NCBI RefSeq assembly: GCF_004798865.1
Contig: NW_025335854.1
Coordinates: 3,772,416-3,836,415, forward strand
Direction of reading: 5' to 3'
From: Varanus komodoensis
Lineage: Eukaryota; Chordata; Lepidosauria; Squamata; Varanidae
DNA length: 64,000 nt
Position numbers and translations under genes: made by a program. This document shows, one piece after another, positions 1-11,844 of the stretch. Within the stretch, counting starts at the first letter, position 1. Each line of letters starts with the position of its first letter. The notes beneath the pieces are model-generated. The model searched no databases. It was given only the letters and a program-made list of their open reading frames with translations, and was not told where the DNA came from.

Positions 1-699
1 AAATGGACCCAGATCAGTCCAAATGGTTAAGAAACCATCCTTGCAGAGTCTGTAGACTTGTCATCCTTTAAAAAAAGTTCCAAAATGTTATGCAAATGCA
101 GTTATAGAAACATACAAACTAAATTAATAAAAACTTTGAGCAAAATACGTGCATTTCCACCATTAGCTAAAGCATGGAAATATAACCTTTTTTACAAATT
201 GGAAGGCTGATTTACATATTTCTGCAGAATGTACATTTGGACAAGTGCAAATTTGTTGTGTGCAGATGTATTCACACAAAGTCCAATTTTGCAATGAGAA
301 GACAATGGGAGGAAAAGTGTCTGGCAATCCGAAAACTGTAGATAGAACAGATCTGTAATGCCTGCACATTCCTAACTTCAATAATGTTCCTCATGCACTA
401 ATGTCTCACCATTTTGATGATTTTTAACTGTATTGAAGATTTTAGAACTCGAGGGTGTTTTATGTCATAAAAATATGTTTTTCTTCTACTTTAAGCCTGA
501 TGTCCTGTTGACCAGAATGTACAGCTCTTGCTCTCTGCTCCTTCCCTGACTTGCGGTTCTTGCTCTTCCATCAACTCATAATACACACATATTGGCTTTT
601 AAGAAGCAAAATAAGAATAATTAACCCAAATGGCTTCAGTGACTCATCCATACTGTAATTCTTGACATGCCAAGGTGTTGGGGGAGTGGGGGAGGAACC
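1..699. other. Unassigned A/T-rich sequence
   Basis: No gene is recognised. About 160-340 carries TGCA/ATTTT-type words and, read on the minus strand, resembles the A/T-rich dispersed family seen more clearly at 17625-17960 and 61335-61630, but the match is weak. The rest is unassigned. Confidence 0.4.
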
Positions 700-1040
700 T
701 GAATCTGAATTGCCACTACTAGTGTGTAAGAAATCCATCTAGGAGAGGGAATCCATTGGATTCCTTGGGGTTGGCTCCCCAGATGCCGGTCCACTTTGCA
801 GCAGCCCTGCATCCAAGTTGGCCATGTGCTGTGCAAGCAGCATCTCTCTCCTTGCAAGTTGCCATCTGGGCCAAAGCATCCGACATGGAAGAAGAAGATC
901 GGTTGTGTGAGGCCAACCAGGAATGGCCCCCCGGGCGAATGCTGCAGCAGCTCTCTGCCACACCACTCGCGGCCCCCATTGGGTGCAGAAGAAGATTGCA
1001 AGTCATCCAACATGCACTCCATGGGCATTCGCAGGCTTCC
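700..1040 (-). repeat. GC-rich dispersed repeat, copy 1 (unclassified)
   Basis: On the minus strand this segment aligns by eye with plus-strand 20640-20990. Shared blocks include TGCTGCTT followed by CAGCAC, CTGCAAAG, GGGGAGC and CATGGATTCCC-like words in the same order, at roughly 65-75 percent identity. Three short open frames cross it, but their peptides match no family I know and codon-level conservation between copies is not obvious. It is clearly richer in G+C than its surroundings. It could be part of an unrecognised retroelement or an old segmental copy. Confidence 0.45.
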
Positions 1041-1950
1041 CCTCAGTTTGGTTCATGTTGCAAGACCAGGCCAAGCACAAGAGGGAGTCCATGAGTGTAG
1101 AGGGACAGATTCTGAAAAGGTTCTTTCCAACACTAGTAGATGCTATATATAGAGAGAGAGCAGGAGAGAGAAAAGCAGCTTTAAACTCTTCAACTTAAGT
1201 TTAAACCCTTAAACTCAGGTTAGCAGCATCGCCAGCTCGACTTGGTACCCCAGGCACTTGCCCAACTTCCTCAACCCTAGGACTGACCCAGAGTGGACTG
1301 CATGCTCTCCTTCTTCTGAGAACTGCAGCATTTCTTTGACTGCAACTCCAGCAACAGCTTGTGGCCATTTTTCTAAACCTAAATTCTATTGCCCTCTATT
1401 TTCCCAGCACCGTCTTCAAGGCAATAAATGTGTGAATTACACAGGCCTTACGGCAAGGTGTCTCGCAATCACCTTTATTGAGATTTTCCTTCTCCTATAA
1501 GCACCCGGCATTCGGTAGGGCTCAGTGGGGATGTTAAAAAATCCTCAGCTTATCTCCGAGAGCAGTTGCCTTACCTTTTCTTTCCAGCTGTTGATTTACA
1601 GGAAAGTAAATGCAGAGAAAGGTTGAGCTGACCTCTTCAATGACTGTGAGCCATCATGGAAAAAATAAGTTGCAAAGCTGGGAGTCTCTATATGACAGTA
1701 ATTTGAATTATTTGGATACTGCTTTCAACACACTATTAAGGGTATGTGCTCAGTTTGGCCTTAGAGGAATACAGCCACAGAAGTACCTAGCTGGATTATG
1801 CATGTGTAGATTGGATATTGCATAAAAACGGTGAGGGAAGGTTATCCCTTATTTTCACTGACTGCAGACTTGCCCAAGAATCCAGGGATGTGAAACAAGA
1901 CTTAGTCAGCATATTCAAATGATTACAGACTAGTACACCCCCACATTTTG
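1041..1950. other. Unassigned sequence
   Basis: Includes a short GA run near 1150-1172. No repeat family or gene is recognised; open frames here are under 85 codons and look incidental. Confidence 0.4.
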
Positions 1951-1974
1951 GGAATGAAAGAGGCTTGGTGTGAA

Positions 1975-2470
1975 TTTCAAGGTCAGGAAGATTTGGACTT
2001 TTCAGATGGGGAGGATGGGCCCTGGGAAGCAGGACTTCCAGATATTGAGATGGGAGAAGTGGAAAGGCTTATCTCAAGGCTGCCCTCTCCTGCTGCTCAG
2101 GTGGACTCTGGGAATAGCCAGAATTTACAGTTGCTGGGAGGGGGCATGGGGCAGGAGCTCCAGGAATCTGCCAAGCCTGGTATGACTCTTGAATCCATGC
2201 TGCAGCATCAAAAGAAGTGGTCTCGCCAACTAGAGGACCAGCATACAGAGAAGAGGCTTGCCTGCCTCCAGATGGGTCCTCCCAGAGGGAGGGAAGCCAT
2301 CTGTACTCAAAAAGAGGGTTCTCAGAAGGAGCTGCTAGGCTCTGTTCACAGAAGTGCTCTGTGTATGCACAGAGACTCCTTCTGCCGTGACTGTGCTTAT
2401 TGGGTGTATAAAGAAGGAATGGCTGGCAAATCTCAGCTCAGGGTTAGTACGCCTTGCAAGTCAACTTGAG
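1975..2470 (+). mobile_element. LTR-like fossil, copy A
   Basis: This segment aligns, mainly between about 2035 and 2330, with 32037-32579 and 34652-35145. The shared order is ATTGAGATG, TTATCTCAAGG, CTCTGGGAATA and CCAGAATTTACAG-like words, followed by a TATAAA near the 3' side. The layout is compatible with an old solo LTR of an LTR retroelement. Family and exact ends could not be set and no target duplication was found. It is the most diverged of the three and an ancient broken fossil; the open frame crossing it is probably incidental. Confidence 0.35.
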
Positions 2471-2624
2471 CTGAATCAGGGCGTGACTCAAATCTGGTGG
2501 CCAGTGTACATTTGTATAAGATAGAATTTTGGTCCATTCAAATTTTCTATTTCATGTCAACTCAATATATCTTACCACTTTCCTGACTTACTTGTCGCTC
2601 ACATGGTCTCCTGCTGTCCATTGT

Positions 2625-2765
2625 AGCCTTACAACTACAACCCTGTGAGGTAGGCTAGGCCGAGAGCCAATGACTACCCCAAGGTCACCCAGAGTGATTC
2701 ATGGCCAACCCAGGCCTTCTGCATCCCAGTTCAATAATGTAGCCACTGCAACACAGCAGCTCTGC
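2625..2765 (-). repeat. MIR-like CORE-SINE fragment
   Basis: Read on the minus strand, this is a tRNA-derived SINE body. The plus strand shows CCCTGTGAGGTAGGCTAGGC, then CCCAAGGTCACCCAG, the central and core part of the MIR-like SINEs common in reptiles. Better copies lie at 26563-26803 and 31468-31674. The 3' tail is missing. Confidence 0.65.
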
Positions 2766-3424
2766 TTGAATCTATCACATTGCTTCATATTCACACATGT
2801 AATCTACACTGTTAATTTCAGATTGTGTTCACTGAGTTTGTTATTCTATAAGGAGTTTCTATGCTGTTCTCCTAAACTTGAGTTTAATAGACCATAGATG
2901 TCATTGTTCACATTAAAAGTAATAGCAATTTAGCAGGTCCACAAAATCAGTTGCATACATAGTTTGTAGCTTTCCCACACTGTTTTGAAACTAACCTTTA
3001 ATTAAGAACCTATACTGATGTAACTTCTCAATTTAATCCAGGGACTTACATTTTGTGAATTAAATTTATATCTTTTTTAACTTGGAAAAAAACAGCACTG
3101 GATAAATGTGGCATCCCAAATAAAGAATCCAGATATAATTAAACTCACACAGTGCATGCAGATCAGAAGAAAATGTAGTGCTGTCTAGCATCCAGAACAA
3201 CATCCTCTTTTTAACAAAAGTAGCTGAGAGATTTATCACTTCTAAATTCATATCAGAAGTAACAAGGTGACTTATGAAACTTTTGCCTTGTTAGAATGTG
3301 TCTAGCATTAGGAGATCACAATTCCAGGAACCGCTCATCCTGCTGAGCAGATGGAACTGGTTGATAATGCTCTCTGTAAACAGTATACCTATGGAAAAGG
3401 AAAGGGAAGGAAAGAGGCAAAAAG
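2766..3424. other. Unassigned A/T-rich sequence
   Basis: No gene or repeat recognised; moderately A/T-rich, with a purine-rich lead-in to the CR1 tail from about 3390. Confidence 0.4.
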
Positions 3425-3735
3425 AAGAGAAGCACAGAGAGAAAGAGTCAGAAGGGACCTCCCAGACCATCTAGTCTGACCTCTGGCCCCAGCCAGCTCC
3501 ACTCATGACATGCCCACCATGTCCATGTCCAGCCCATCTTTGAACCAATGGGGCTTTAACCACCTCCTGTGGAAGCCCATTTCATACCTTCGGGGTCCTA
3601 ACCATCGGGAAGTGCTTCCTGGCATTCAAATTGAATCTTGGTTCCCTGAGCTTTGCTCCACTGGAGCGTGTCCTGCCTTCCATAGCATGGGAAGAAAGGT
3701 CACAACTCACCTCTGTGTGATGCCTCACATTGTCC
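3425..3735 (-). mobile_element. CR1 LINE 3' end, 5'-truncated
   Basis: On the minus strand this is the 3' end of a CR1-clade non-LTR retrotransposon. The plus strand carries GTCAGAAGGGACCTCCCAGA and CCATCTAGTCTGACC, the complement of the CR1 3' terminal block. It then runs through the end of ORF2 (TTCATACC..CGGGGTCCTAACCATC..AAGTGCTTCCTGGCAT), matching the plus-strand copy at 15640-15975. Only the last 300 bp or so remain, the usual result of 5' truncation. A CA run follows at about 3741-3761. Confidence 0.8.
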
Positions 3736-3837
3736 CCTGAACACAAACACACACACACACTGAATCTGTGCTTTTTCCAACTATCTCATCTGCCCCAATA
3801 AACACCCTGATCTTGAGCTTGGGTACAAAGTAACTGA

Positions 3838-3945
3838 ACATAAGAACACAAGAAAAATCTTGCTGGATGAGATCAACCATCCATCTAGTCCCACACTCTA
3901 TACAAACAGTGGCAAACCAGCTGTCCACAGAATCCCTTTGGTGGG
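3838..3945 (-). mobile_element. L3/CR1-type LINE terminal fragment
   Basis: ACATAAGAACA, then CTTGCTGGATGAGATCAACC, CCATCTAGTCC and AGTGGC..ACCAGCTG give the minus-strand image of a widespread squamate LINE terminus that ends in TTCTTATGTT. Plus-strand relatives lie at 19318-19376 and 55208-56170. Confidence 0.6.
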
Positions 3946-4589
3946 ATTTGACTCTAGAGTGGCCACAGAATGTTAAAACAGCAAAAGGTAACTTGCAATC
4001 AACACAACCCTTTTAGCTTGCAGTTGGTCCAACCCTGTTGACATTCCAAATGGATGGCCTTTTTTGTTTTAAAGAGTTTTGAATTAAGTTTGGTGGGGGG
4101 GTGGCACCATGGGAGCCAAATTTGGTCCTCATAGGACCCACCTCTGGTAAAGAAAGGCAAATCTAAAGCTCTCCCCTGCCCCATTGCACCGTTTTTCCTT
4201 TGGGATCATTGTTTTTAACTCATTGTTGTCAAAGATTCTGCTTTCCAGAAAGCTGAGCAAGAGTGATGTTTAGGAGTTGCATGCACCTTTTTATGGTATG
4301 CATCTCTGATGCTGTAAAATTGCAGCTTTCCTGGGAAGAGGATTAATAGACTATTACACCTAGAATTTGCTGAATTATTTAAAGGGCCCTGAGATTTGTG
4401 CAGGTCATTTTAAAAAGGCAGACAGCTTTACAAAAAAGGGGGGAGGAACCCTTTTTAAAAATTCATAATGTCAGCAACACTCCTCTGTCAATTGTAGAAT
4501 TCTTCCATTGGAAATGTGAAAACATAATGGTATTGTCAAGGAAACAAGGACTGCCCAAAAAATTATTGTATGGCCAGTCTATCCATTAC
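3946..4589. other. Unassigned sequence
   Basis: No gene or repeat recognised. A G run occurs near 4095-4103. Confidence 0.4.
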
Positions 4590-4643
4590 AAGGAAGGAAG
4601 GCAGGCAGGGAGGCGGGCGGGCAGGCAGGCGGGCGGGCGGGCA
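4590..4643 (+). repeat. GC-rich tetranucleotide microsatellite
   Basis: Impure AAGG, GGCA and GGGC tetranucleotide units in tandem. The two open frames crossing it read as short peptide repeats and are simple-sequence artefacts. Confidence 0.9.
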
Positions 4644-5822
4644 AGAAACAAAAAGTATACCCCATTGTTCCATTCAGGCACATAGAAAAAATGGAACATA
4701 ATTTCAATAAAATTATTTTTTGCAGTGACATATAGATTTGCAATTATATACTCTGAAGGATGTCTTTGCAAATGGATTCATAAATACACATGCAATGCAG
4801 ACTGCAACTGAATGTATAAATTCAAATCTTTTTCATTTAATTGCCCACTCACAGATATAGTATATTTAGAAGCAAAATGAATGGAGTGCAGTGGGATCTA
4901 GTATACATTTTCTTGCTGATAAATTGAGTTTTATATATTGTCTTCCAAAGGTATAACATGAATCACCTAAAAATTAAAAAGTACTTCCAATTCTCTTGAG
5001 TGGATCATTACATGAGAACCTAAAAATGAAAGGTACACACACAAGATAAGATGGTTGAGATGAAGGCAAAGCCCATCTCCAAGTAAAGTTTGGCCCAAAA
5101 GCTACCTGAGTGCACCCAGAGGCAGAACAATACAATTTAGAATTGGGGTGAAGCAAAATCACTCTGCCTAAGATTTACTAAAAGTTTCTACAGTGGGAAA
5201 AAGGGGTTCAGTCCAGAATCTACCATCTGTGAAAAGAAGGGGATTTCCACAAAAGAAAGGGCTGTATCCATGGACGGTCACTCTGCCTGTTTTTGGAGAT
5301 TGTCTGCTTTCCCCCACACTACGACTCACACCTGTTGTGCTGCATTCCAGGGGCCTGTCATGGAAGGGAAGGGTCAAAGAAATCCACCTTCACCAGAGCT
5401 GCTGATTCAGCATAAATCTGGATACAACCCATGCATCAAATCATGCAACTGACTCTCCAGCTAGATTAGAAACTGCTTTAGATTCCAAGAAAAAATATCA
5501 AATGCAACCTGAGGATTTTTCACTGATCTTAATGCTCAGGGTCTTTGATTGCTAAAACTCCAGTGTCTATTCTCTTGCCTCAAGTGGGTAGACATCTCAA
5601 TAAAGTATGCTTAAATTCAATAAAATTTAGTAGAAAATGGATAATGCCAAATGTAGCTAGACTGCTAATCCATATAATTTTGCAAGGAAAGTAAACTACA
5701 GACAATATCCAACAACATTCCACTGATGCAAATTGCGGTATGCTGAAGAACGGAAACTTCAGTGGAACACCAATAGAATTTATTTATGCAATGGGTTTGG
5801 CTGCAGAATTATAGCCTAATTA
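4644..5822. other. Unassigned sequence
   Basis: No gene or repeat recognised over about 1.2 kb. Overlapping open frames on both strands near 5170-5450 are under 75 codons and show no family features. Confidence 0.4.
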
Positions 5823-5876
5823 AAGGCAAGGCAAGGCAAAGAGGAAAGGAAAGGAAATTAAAAGGGGAAAGGGGTT
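5823..5876 (+). repeat. AAGGC/AAAGG purine-rich simple repeat
   Basis: Imperfect tandem AAGGC units grade into AAAGG units on a purine-only strand. Confidence 0.7.
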
Positions 5877-5990
5877 AATCACAAAGAGTCAGGGTGAGAA
5901 GATATATCTTGAATAGAGTAATAGGGAGTATCTGATGTCGAATAGAAAGGCATTTTAGCAGAAAAGAACATTCAGCTTCTGATAAAAAAT

Positions 5991-6034
5991 ACTACTACTA
6001 CTACTACTACTAATAATAATAATAATAATAATAA
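5991..6034 (+). repeat. ACT then AAT trinucleotide microsatellite
   Basis: About seven ACT units are followed directly by about eight AAT units, a compound array that may have arisen by a single unit change and expansion. Confidence 0.95.
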
Positions 6035-6798
6035 GTAATGGTAATATCCTATTTTAATGTTAAGCAGATGCTACAAGGAACACAGTGTTCTCCTGAAAGC
6101 CTTAGCTAAAGAGGCAGTGCCTACAGTCATTGAGAGATCATCCTGTATTTGCAGTCCAGATTCAGCAGTTCCAACAAAGAGTGGATGCAAACAATTGCAC
6201 ACATTATTGCTTTCCCTGTAGGGATGCTAAGGTCACATAGTCAAACAAAAATCCTAGGATGAGCAAAATTCATAGAACTCATAGAACCCTTTCTTTCCTT
6301 CTTTTTGTACTCTGCATTTTTAACAGAGCTGTGAAGCTGAGACAGCAGTCCCTCCCTTAATTGGGAAAAGCCAATCCCACTGAAATCATTAGGATTGCTC
6401 ACTGAAAATGTTGCATTTCCTTATTAAGTCCAGGAAAGCACACAACAAGCATTCCCTGTTCATGTTTTCCTTCCCCCAAACCATTTGCCAAACTGAAGGA
6501 AAAGGGGTTTACTCTGGTGGGAAGGGAAGAGAGGCAACTGGGGAAAACAGGTCATAATTCTGACTGAGCTTCCCTTAGCCTCCTTCCCTTCCTGTCTCAA
6601 GTATTCCTTATATATAGGTAAAAAAAAGCTTGGGGCTATGGGGAGAGAAAGGTACATAAAAGTGCTCAGAGGATGGGAATGAAAGCAGCATTCCTGTCAT
6701 TCTTCCTATCCTTTAGTTTCATCCCAGAAAAACCCAGAATTTCTGGAGCCTCCAAGCCTGCGAGTTTCCAAACAACAGTGCATTCAATAGGGTTGACC
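6035..6798. other. Unassigned sequence
   Basis: No gene or repeat recognised. Confidence 0.4.
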
Positions 6799-6985
6799 GT
6801 GGGTTCAGATGGCACAACTTGCCATGGTGGTACAGAGAAACAGTAGAACAGACCATTATTTCTTATGATTTCTAAAGGACAACCCTACCATGGTGAAATA
6901 CCATGACTGGTTTCAAACAGTCATGTAACAGACCAGGCATGGTAAAAAAAAAATCTACCATGGATTGTTGTGTTCTCTGAACCCA
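6799..6985. mobile_element. Non-autonomous DNA transposon (MITE) with inverted ends
   Basis: The left end TGGGTTCAGATGGCACAAC..CCATGGTGGTA is mirrored at the right end by TACCATGGATTGTTGTGTTC..TGAACCCA, giving terminal inverted repeats of about 30 bp with internal CCATGGT words. Length is about 187 bp with no coding capacity. I recall similar GGGTTCAGA..CCATGG termini as abundant MITEs in squamate genomes, possibly hAT-type, but no 8-bp target duplication was found, so the superfamily is unproven. Confidence 0.6.
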
Positions 6986-8868
6986 GCCATTGAGTTCATC
7001 TGATGAATTCCAGGACAGCTTCCAGGTCCCATAGGACTACCTTAGGTAATAACTCAACATATATACCAGTATTCTCATCTTTCCCAAACTTTTCCATCAA
7101 ACTCAAAGCAGACTTACTTTTAGGATTCTGTACTTTGTCTCTCTCAAGTAAGATTGTCACTGATGCAGATGCTTCTGTTGACAAGTGGTATTACTGAAAG
7201 TGTAACCTTTAACAGAAAAAAAAAACCCATGCACTTAAAAATTGGCAGAGTATTTGTCATTTTGACATTATCTGTTCCATTCTAATATCAGAAGTTAAAT
7301 TAGATCTCTTCTTGCCCTTTATTAAATAAACCAACTGATTAAAATCTGTTCAGTCAAAAAATATTTTAACAAAGGTTTCATGATATTATCCTGAAAGGTC
7401 ATATAATTTGGAAATGCTACCATTTTGAACATGCTGCATAAATATATTTAGTGCTTCCTCAAGATCTCTTCCTAACAAAACAGGTTAAGAAAACTTGCAA
7501 TCATGGAGTTATAAATCAAAGAAGACCTCAGGCTAAACCTTCAGGTGCTCAAAGAACTGGGACTGAGTATGGTCAGAACCAGAGGGATGCTCTCCAAGTA
7601 AATTGTTTCATATGAAGAAGTGTAATTATCCACTCTCCTATTTCTTTTTAGAGCACTGATGATCTCTTTCAGCCTGTCACAGTTCCCAGATTGCTGCCAC
7701 CAAAGCAAACCCTGAATGTTTTACCACCATCATGACAGACTGTCAAACAGAGTAGGGGTTCAGAGGAAAGTTGTACATGGATTTGTTTGGCTGCATATGC
7801 GTGTGTGCGTATGTGTACTTTCATGGGTGCAGCCCCCAACCCATTGCCCATTAAGGAAGGGTGACTGAATGATGCTTGAGCTCACTGACATTTTCCAAAC
7901 ATCAGCTCACTGCTTGCCTGGCCATGATCTGTGCTCACATTTGCAACTGCTGTCCATTTTTTATGAACTAGCAAACTGTGCAAAATGAAAGGCTATGGAA
8001 TATGGAAACCATGCCAAAGACGTTCAAGTGTGTGCACACTTCCCCCAAAGGCAGTTTGAGAAAGCTGCACATTCAACAACCGTGCGTCGCATGAATGCAA
8101 AGGCAAGTTGGGGCAACGTGCAAAGCAATTCAGAGAAAATGTAAGCCATTCAGGTTTGTGAACAGGGCATTTTCTAGTGATTGGCAAACTGAAACCGAAT
8201 GCTTCCTTACTGGCCATCAGCACAAGCTGCTCCTATGGACAAGAGGGTTGTCCAGGACTGCTCCACATAACAGGAACTGGTATTCTCCCCTGCTATCTTT
8301 CTTCTCTTCTTTGGGACCATCATGATTTAGCTAAAATGATCTTCCATGATGTTGGACATGCAATTCTCTCTCATCTCTTCCTCTCTCTTTACAGACACCA
8401 GCATCAAACACACAGTGCTGGATTTTCAGAGTAACTATGAGCCAGTTACACACCTCCAGACCTTTCCCCTTTCTCAGTGCCATATAAGCTCAACTACTCT
8501 ACCTGCACAATACTCTTTTCTTGGACTTCCTCTCCGTGCCTTTTCCCTCAGCTCCCCTGCTCTCTTCTCGTCCTTTGATTATACTCTCAGCTCCTTCAGA
8601 AACTTCAGAAGCTACTCCAGCCTCAATACTTTTGCTTTGGCTACTTTTGCTTAGCATTTTCAGTCTCTTCTTTCCCTACTTTGCATCTACTTTAGTTATT
8701 TAATTTATTTATCTAACCTGTTGCATCACGAGGGTTGTATAAGAATATCTTTTCTGGTCTCAGAACATGAGTCTGCCCTGGTTGCAACTCAAAATTCAAG
8801 TCTGCCCAAAATGCTCCCAAATCACCAAACATGCATCCACACTCAATTTTCATTATCCCCCCTCAAAG
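6986..8868. other. Unassigned sequence
   Basis: About 1.9 kb without a recognisable gene. 8300-8700 is pyrimidine-rich and open in several frames for that reason. 7990-8170 contains GTGTGCACAC and GTGCAAA words faintly like the A/T-rich dispersed family, not enough to assign. Confidence 0.4.
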
Positions 8869-9012
8869 AGCCCTGGTGTAGTCTAAGTGGGAAGTTTGCA
8901 CAGCTATGGAATGTGTGCAAATGTGGGGATTTTTGCACATTTTTCATTGTTGGATCACTATTCAATTTGCATAATTTCCATTTGGGCAAAATGAACAGCA
9001 ATTGTAAATGTG
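8869..9012 (-). repeat. Possible copy of A/T-rich dispersed family
   Basis: GTGTGCAAATGTGGGG, TTTTTGCACATTTTTCA and TTTGCATAATTTCCATTTGG are the same kind of TGCA-plus-ATTTT words found in the family at 17625-17960. No head region could be aligned, so membership is tentative. Confidence 0.3.
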
Positions 9013-9329
9013 AACATAACTTGGGCACGTGACCGGTGGTAAGCAAATGTTTGCAGCATCTTGGTGACCTTGAATGATGCTTATTCATTCATCCTTAGAC
9101 AGCATCTTTCTCCTACTTTTTTCTTAAGGCAAATATCACCACAGAGTTTGTAGTGGAAGCCATGGCCCAAGAGTCTTCTGATTGATTTAATATAATTCTA
9201 AGAGTTAGATCCAATTTGTTATGAGTTGTTTACCCAGTGAGTGAGAGCAGGCTGGCCAATAGTTATGAGGAAGATATTTAATCACACTTAATTTCATACT
9301 ATCAAGTCAATACACAAACAGAAATTCAA

Positions 9330-9600
9330 TTATCCTTTGAAATGTGCACTTGTACTAATATTTCAAGAAGGTTCCCCAGTGAAGATGTCTGTGAAAAAGA
9401 CGCATATGTTAGGGGAAACCAAAAGTGAAAATGAGTCTGTTAGTGAAAATGAGATTTTGAAATGCATTATATCAGGCAAATTGTTTGCAAAAATGTATAT
9501 ATTGATCAAAATGCATGCATTAGGAGACATGTCCACAGAATAAGATGCATATAATGTTTTGTGCAAACTTAGCATCTCAACATTTTGGATGAACTGAACA
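9330..9600 (+). repeat. Possible copy of A/T-rich dispersed family
   Basis: Periodic words such as GAAAATGAG, AAATGCATTATAT, AAAATGTATATATTGATC and AAAATGCATGCATTAGG recur about every 20-30 bp. The texture matches the dispersed family at 17625-17960, but the diagnostic head sequence was not found. Confidence 0.3.
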
Positions 9601-9947
9601 TAAGATCAGAAAATGCTCAGCATTCAGGATGAATCTAATTTAAAATTGAAACACTGAGAAACAGCAGGAAACAAAACTTGAGAGATTCATCATCCCTGCC
9701 AACCAGATGTAGTTAATCCTTTCTGGGCTTTGGAGTGGGGTACTTTGCACTCAGAATTTCATTCAGTGGTATTGGTTAAGTGAATCCTCCATGGTTTTGT
9801 TGTTGTTGTTGTTTTGTTTTTTTGAGGAGGCATATTCTCAATTCCACCCTCACAGCAATTTTATCTGGCTCTGGAAGCTCTATCAAATATCCACCCCAAT
9901 GGAAAATGAAGTTGAGGCTGGTGGTCCCAGATCAGACAGGCTGTGTT
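9601..9947. other. Unassigned sequence with short TTG run
   Basis: Contains a TTG/T-rich run at about 9795-9821. No gene or repeat family is recognised. Confidence 0.4.
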
Positions 9948-10053
9948 TCCACTCAAGCTTTAGTCTGCACTTAAAAGGAGCATTCACGGTGTGGCACATA
10001 TGTTGGGGTCTTGCTTCAGCACCATGAATGTTCAGACTAAAACCCAGAGTGGA
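9948..10053. repeat. Fold-back (palindromic) element
   Basis: Three nested pairs of complementary segments are visible: TCCACTC (9948-9954) with GAGTGGA (10047-10053), TTTAGTCTG (9959-9967) with CAGACTAAA (10033-10041), and GCATTCACGGTG (9980-9991) with CACCATGAATG (10020-10030). This gives a 106-bp imperfect hairpin, like a small MITE or fold-back element. No family name can be given. Confidence 0.6.
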
Positions 10054-11522
10054 TACAATACCCCACAGATATTGGCGTGGTTAGCTTCTGCTGGGATAGG
10101 GGAAAGGCAAGTTACACTTGCAAGGAGAAATTCTTCTGCATTGCAAATGCATTTTAGTTGAAGGATGAGCCCTGAAATATTAAGAAACTTGCCCAGCAGA
10201 AATCCAAGTGGCCAGAGCAGTAATGGAAATGAGCTGCTAGCAGTGACTTTTGCAGTGGTGGAAGTGTCAGTATGACAAACACAGGCACACTTGGAGGGAC
10301 TGTAGCCCAGTTTATAAGTGGCTTCAGCTTTGAAGAATCCTTGATTTCCTTTACACGTGCAGCGTTATGCCTTGTGGACATTTTTGAGAAGAATTTATCA
10401 CTGCTGAACTGCTTCCTGAGCAGATCTTTCAGAAAACATGTCCATTCCTTGGCTTGCCAACTCATTCTGCAGATCAATGACTTTTGCCAACTGCAGTAGG
10501 ATTTGCCATTGGCTAATTGTATTAAACTCGTCAGAGACTGTGATAGTTCCTCTGCCAGACATCAGAATGGGGGTGGAGGGCAAAATAATCTGCTAACCCT
10601 CTAGCAAATCTGAACAGCTTTCTCACACACAGTTGACCTTCTCTTGACAACTTAGAAGTTCAATATGTAACTGCAGTTTGGCTGTTGACAATGGAACTGC
10701 CAGAGGTTTGGATAAAACAAATTTACTGAGAAGGGAGAGAATGTATGTGTCTCTTGAAACTGCAAATACTCATTGCCCTAATTGTTCGGCAAAATGATTA
10801 GAATGTAACAGGAATCTACAGCATTACGGCTGATAAATGCAAGAGTGCACGTAACATATATTAGCTTCTCTGCCATCTATTTTTAATCCTTCCCAGCCGT
10901 GAGCCTTCCACTGTGCCTTGCAAGATAAATGAAGCATACTCTAATTGCCTTTCACATGTCATACTTTCATTCTGAGCCTGAAAGTTTTGAGACACCAATG
11001 TCAAAACACTGCTCTGCAAAACACAGTCTGAGTTCAGTCTGCTAAGCCCCTTCCAATATGTTCATTGTTGGGAAAGGCATGTTAATTATGCAGCATATGA
11101 AGACTTCAATCTGTTCTCAGGCCTAAGTAGATTACACTGCTTAATTCTGAGTTTGAACAACATAAATTGGTCCAGCTTTGTGAACGAGGGAAGTTAGCGT
11201 GATGTCCTCTAGACCCTGCATGGAGGCAGTGTGATCACTTCCTAATAGTCTCCTCATTTTAGATTTCACATAAATCACTTGTCCATTGACAGACCTTTGG
11301 CAGTCTTTTGCAGAAGTTGGATATGATAGAATTGTGGCATATGCAGTCTCTTTATCAGATTAACACGAATTTAAGTATTCCTCCACTGTTTCCAATGATA
11401 TACGTGAAATGGGATTGGTATGAAGAAATGACCATGTAAAATTGGGTATGCCATCCATCTAGAAGGCCTTAATGATGTAAAAGTAGTTATTTTTTAAAAT
11501 GTTTGTTGAAAAGGATCAGAAA
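10054..11522. other. Unassigned sequence, part possibly conserved non-coding
   Basis: No gene or repeat recognised. 10780-11000 is free of repeats and contains AT-rich binding-site-like words (TTTTTAATCC, GATAAATG, CTAATTG). It could be a conserved non-coding element, which cannot be judged from one sequence. Confidence 0.35.
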
Positions 11523-11770
11523 TATTTATTTATTTAGAAAATTTGTAGGCCATCCATCACAGTCATCTCTGGATGGCTTACAACATTACTTCAAATCCTA
11601 AATAAAATAAATTAACTATTCCACAACTGAGCATAAAACTAATCTATTTAAAATAAATTAAATAAATCTAATACAATTAAAAGTAGTTGATGTTGAAATA
11701 ATGGTCAAATAAAAAGGTCTTGATCTGGTGCCAAAAAGCATATAATGATGGCACCAGGCAGAATACAGAA
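11523..11770 (-). mobile_element. L2-clade LINE 3' end, 5'-truncated
   Basis: On the minus strand this is the 3' end of an L2-like LINE. The plus strand begins with a TTTATTTATTTAG tail, then GGCTTACAACA, long A/T-rich 3' UTR sequence, AAAAAGGTCTTGATCTGG and GATGGCACCAGGCAG. The same order appears, better preserved, at 45784-46060, where the C-terminus of the reverse transcriptase ORF can be read. This copy is older. Confidence 0.7.
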
Positions 11771-11844
11771 TTAAACATAAGTAATCCATTCACCAAAGCA
11801 CCCTCAAGAGAAGCGGAGGAATGGTGTGTGCCATCCTATAGCAA

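Noticed and set aside
1948-2469. A 173-codon acidic protein
   Set aside because: The frame lies in an LTR-like repeat shared with two other sites and is best explained as an incidental frame in a fossil element.
8300-8705. A secreted or membrane protein (several overlapping Leu/Ser/Phe-rich frames)
   Set aside because: The stretch is pyrimidine-rich, which yields such residues in all plus frames; no start context or domain.
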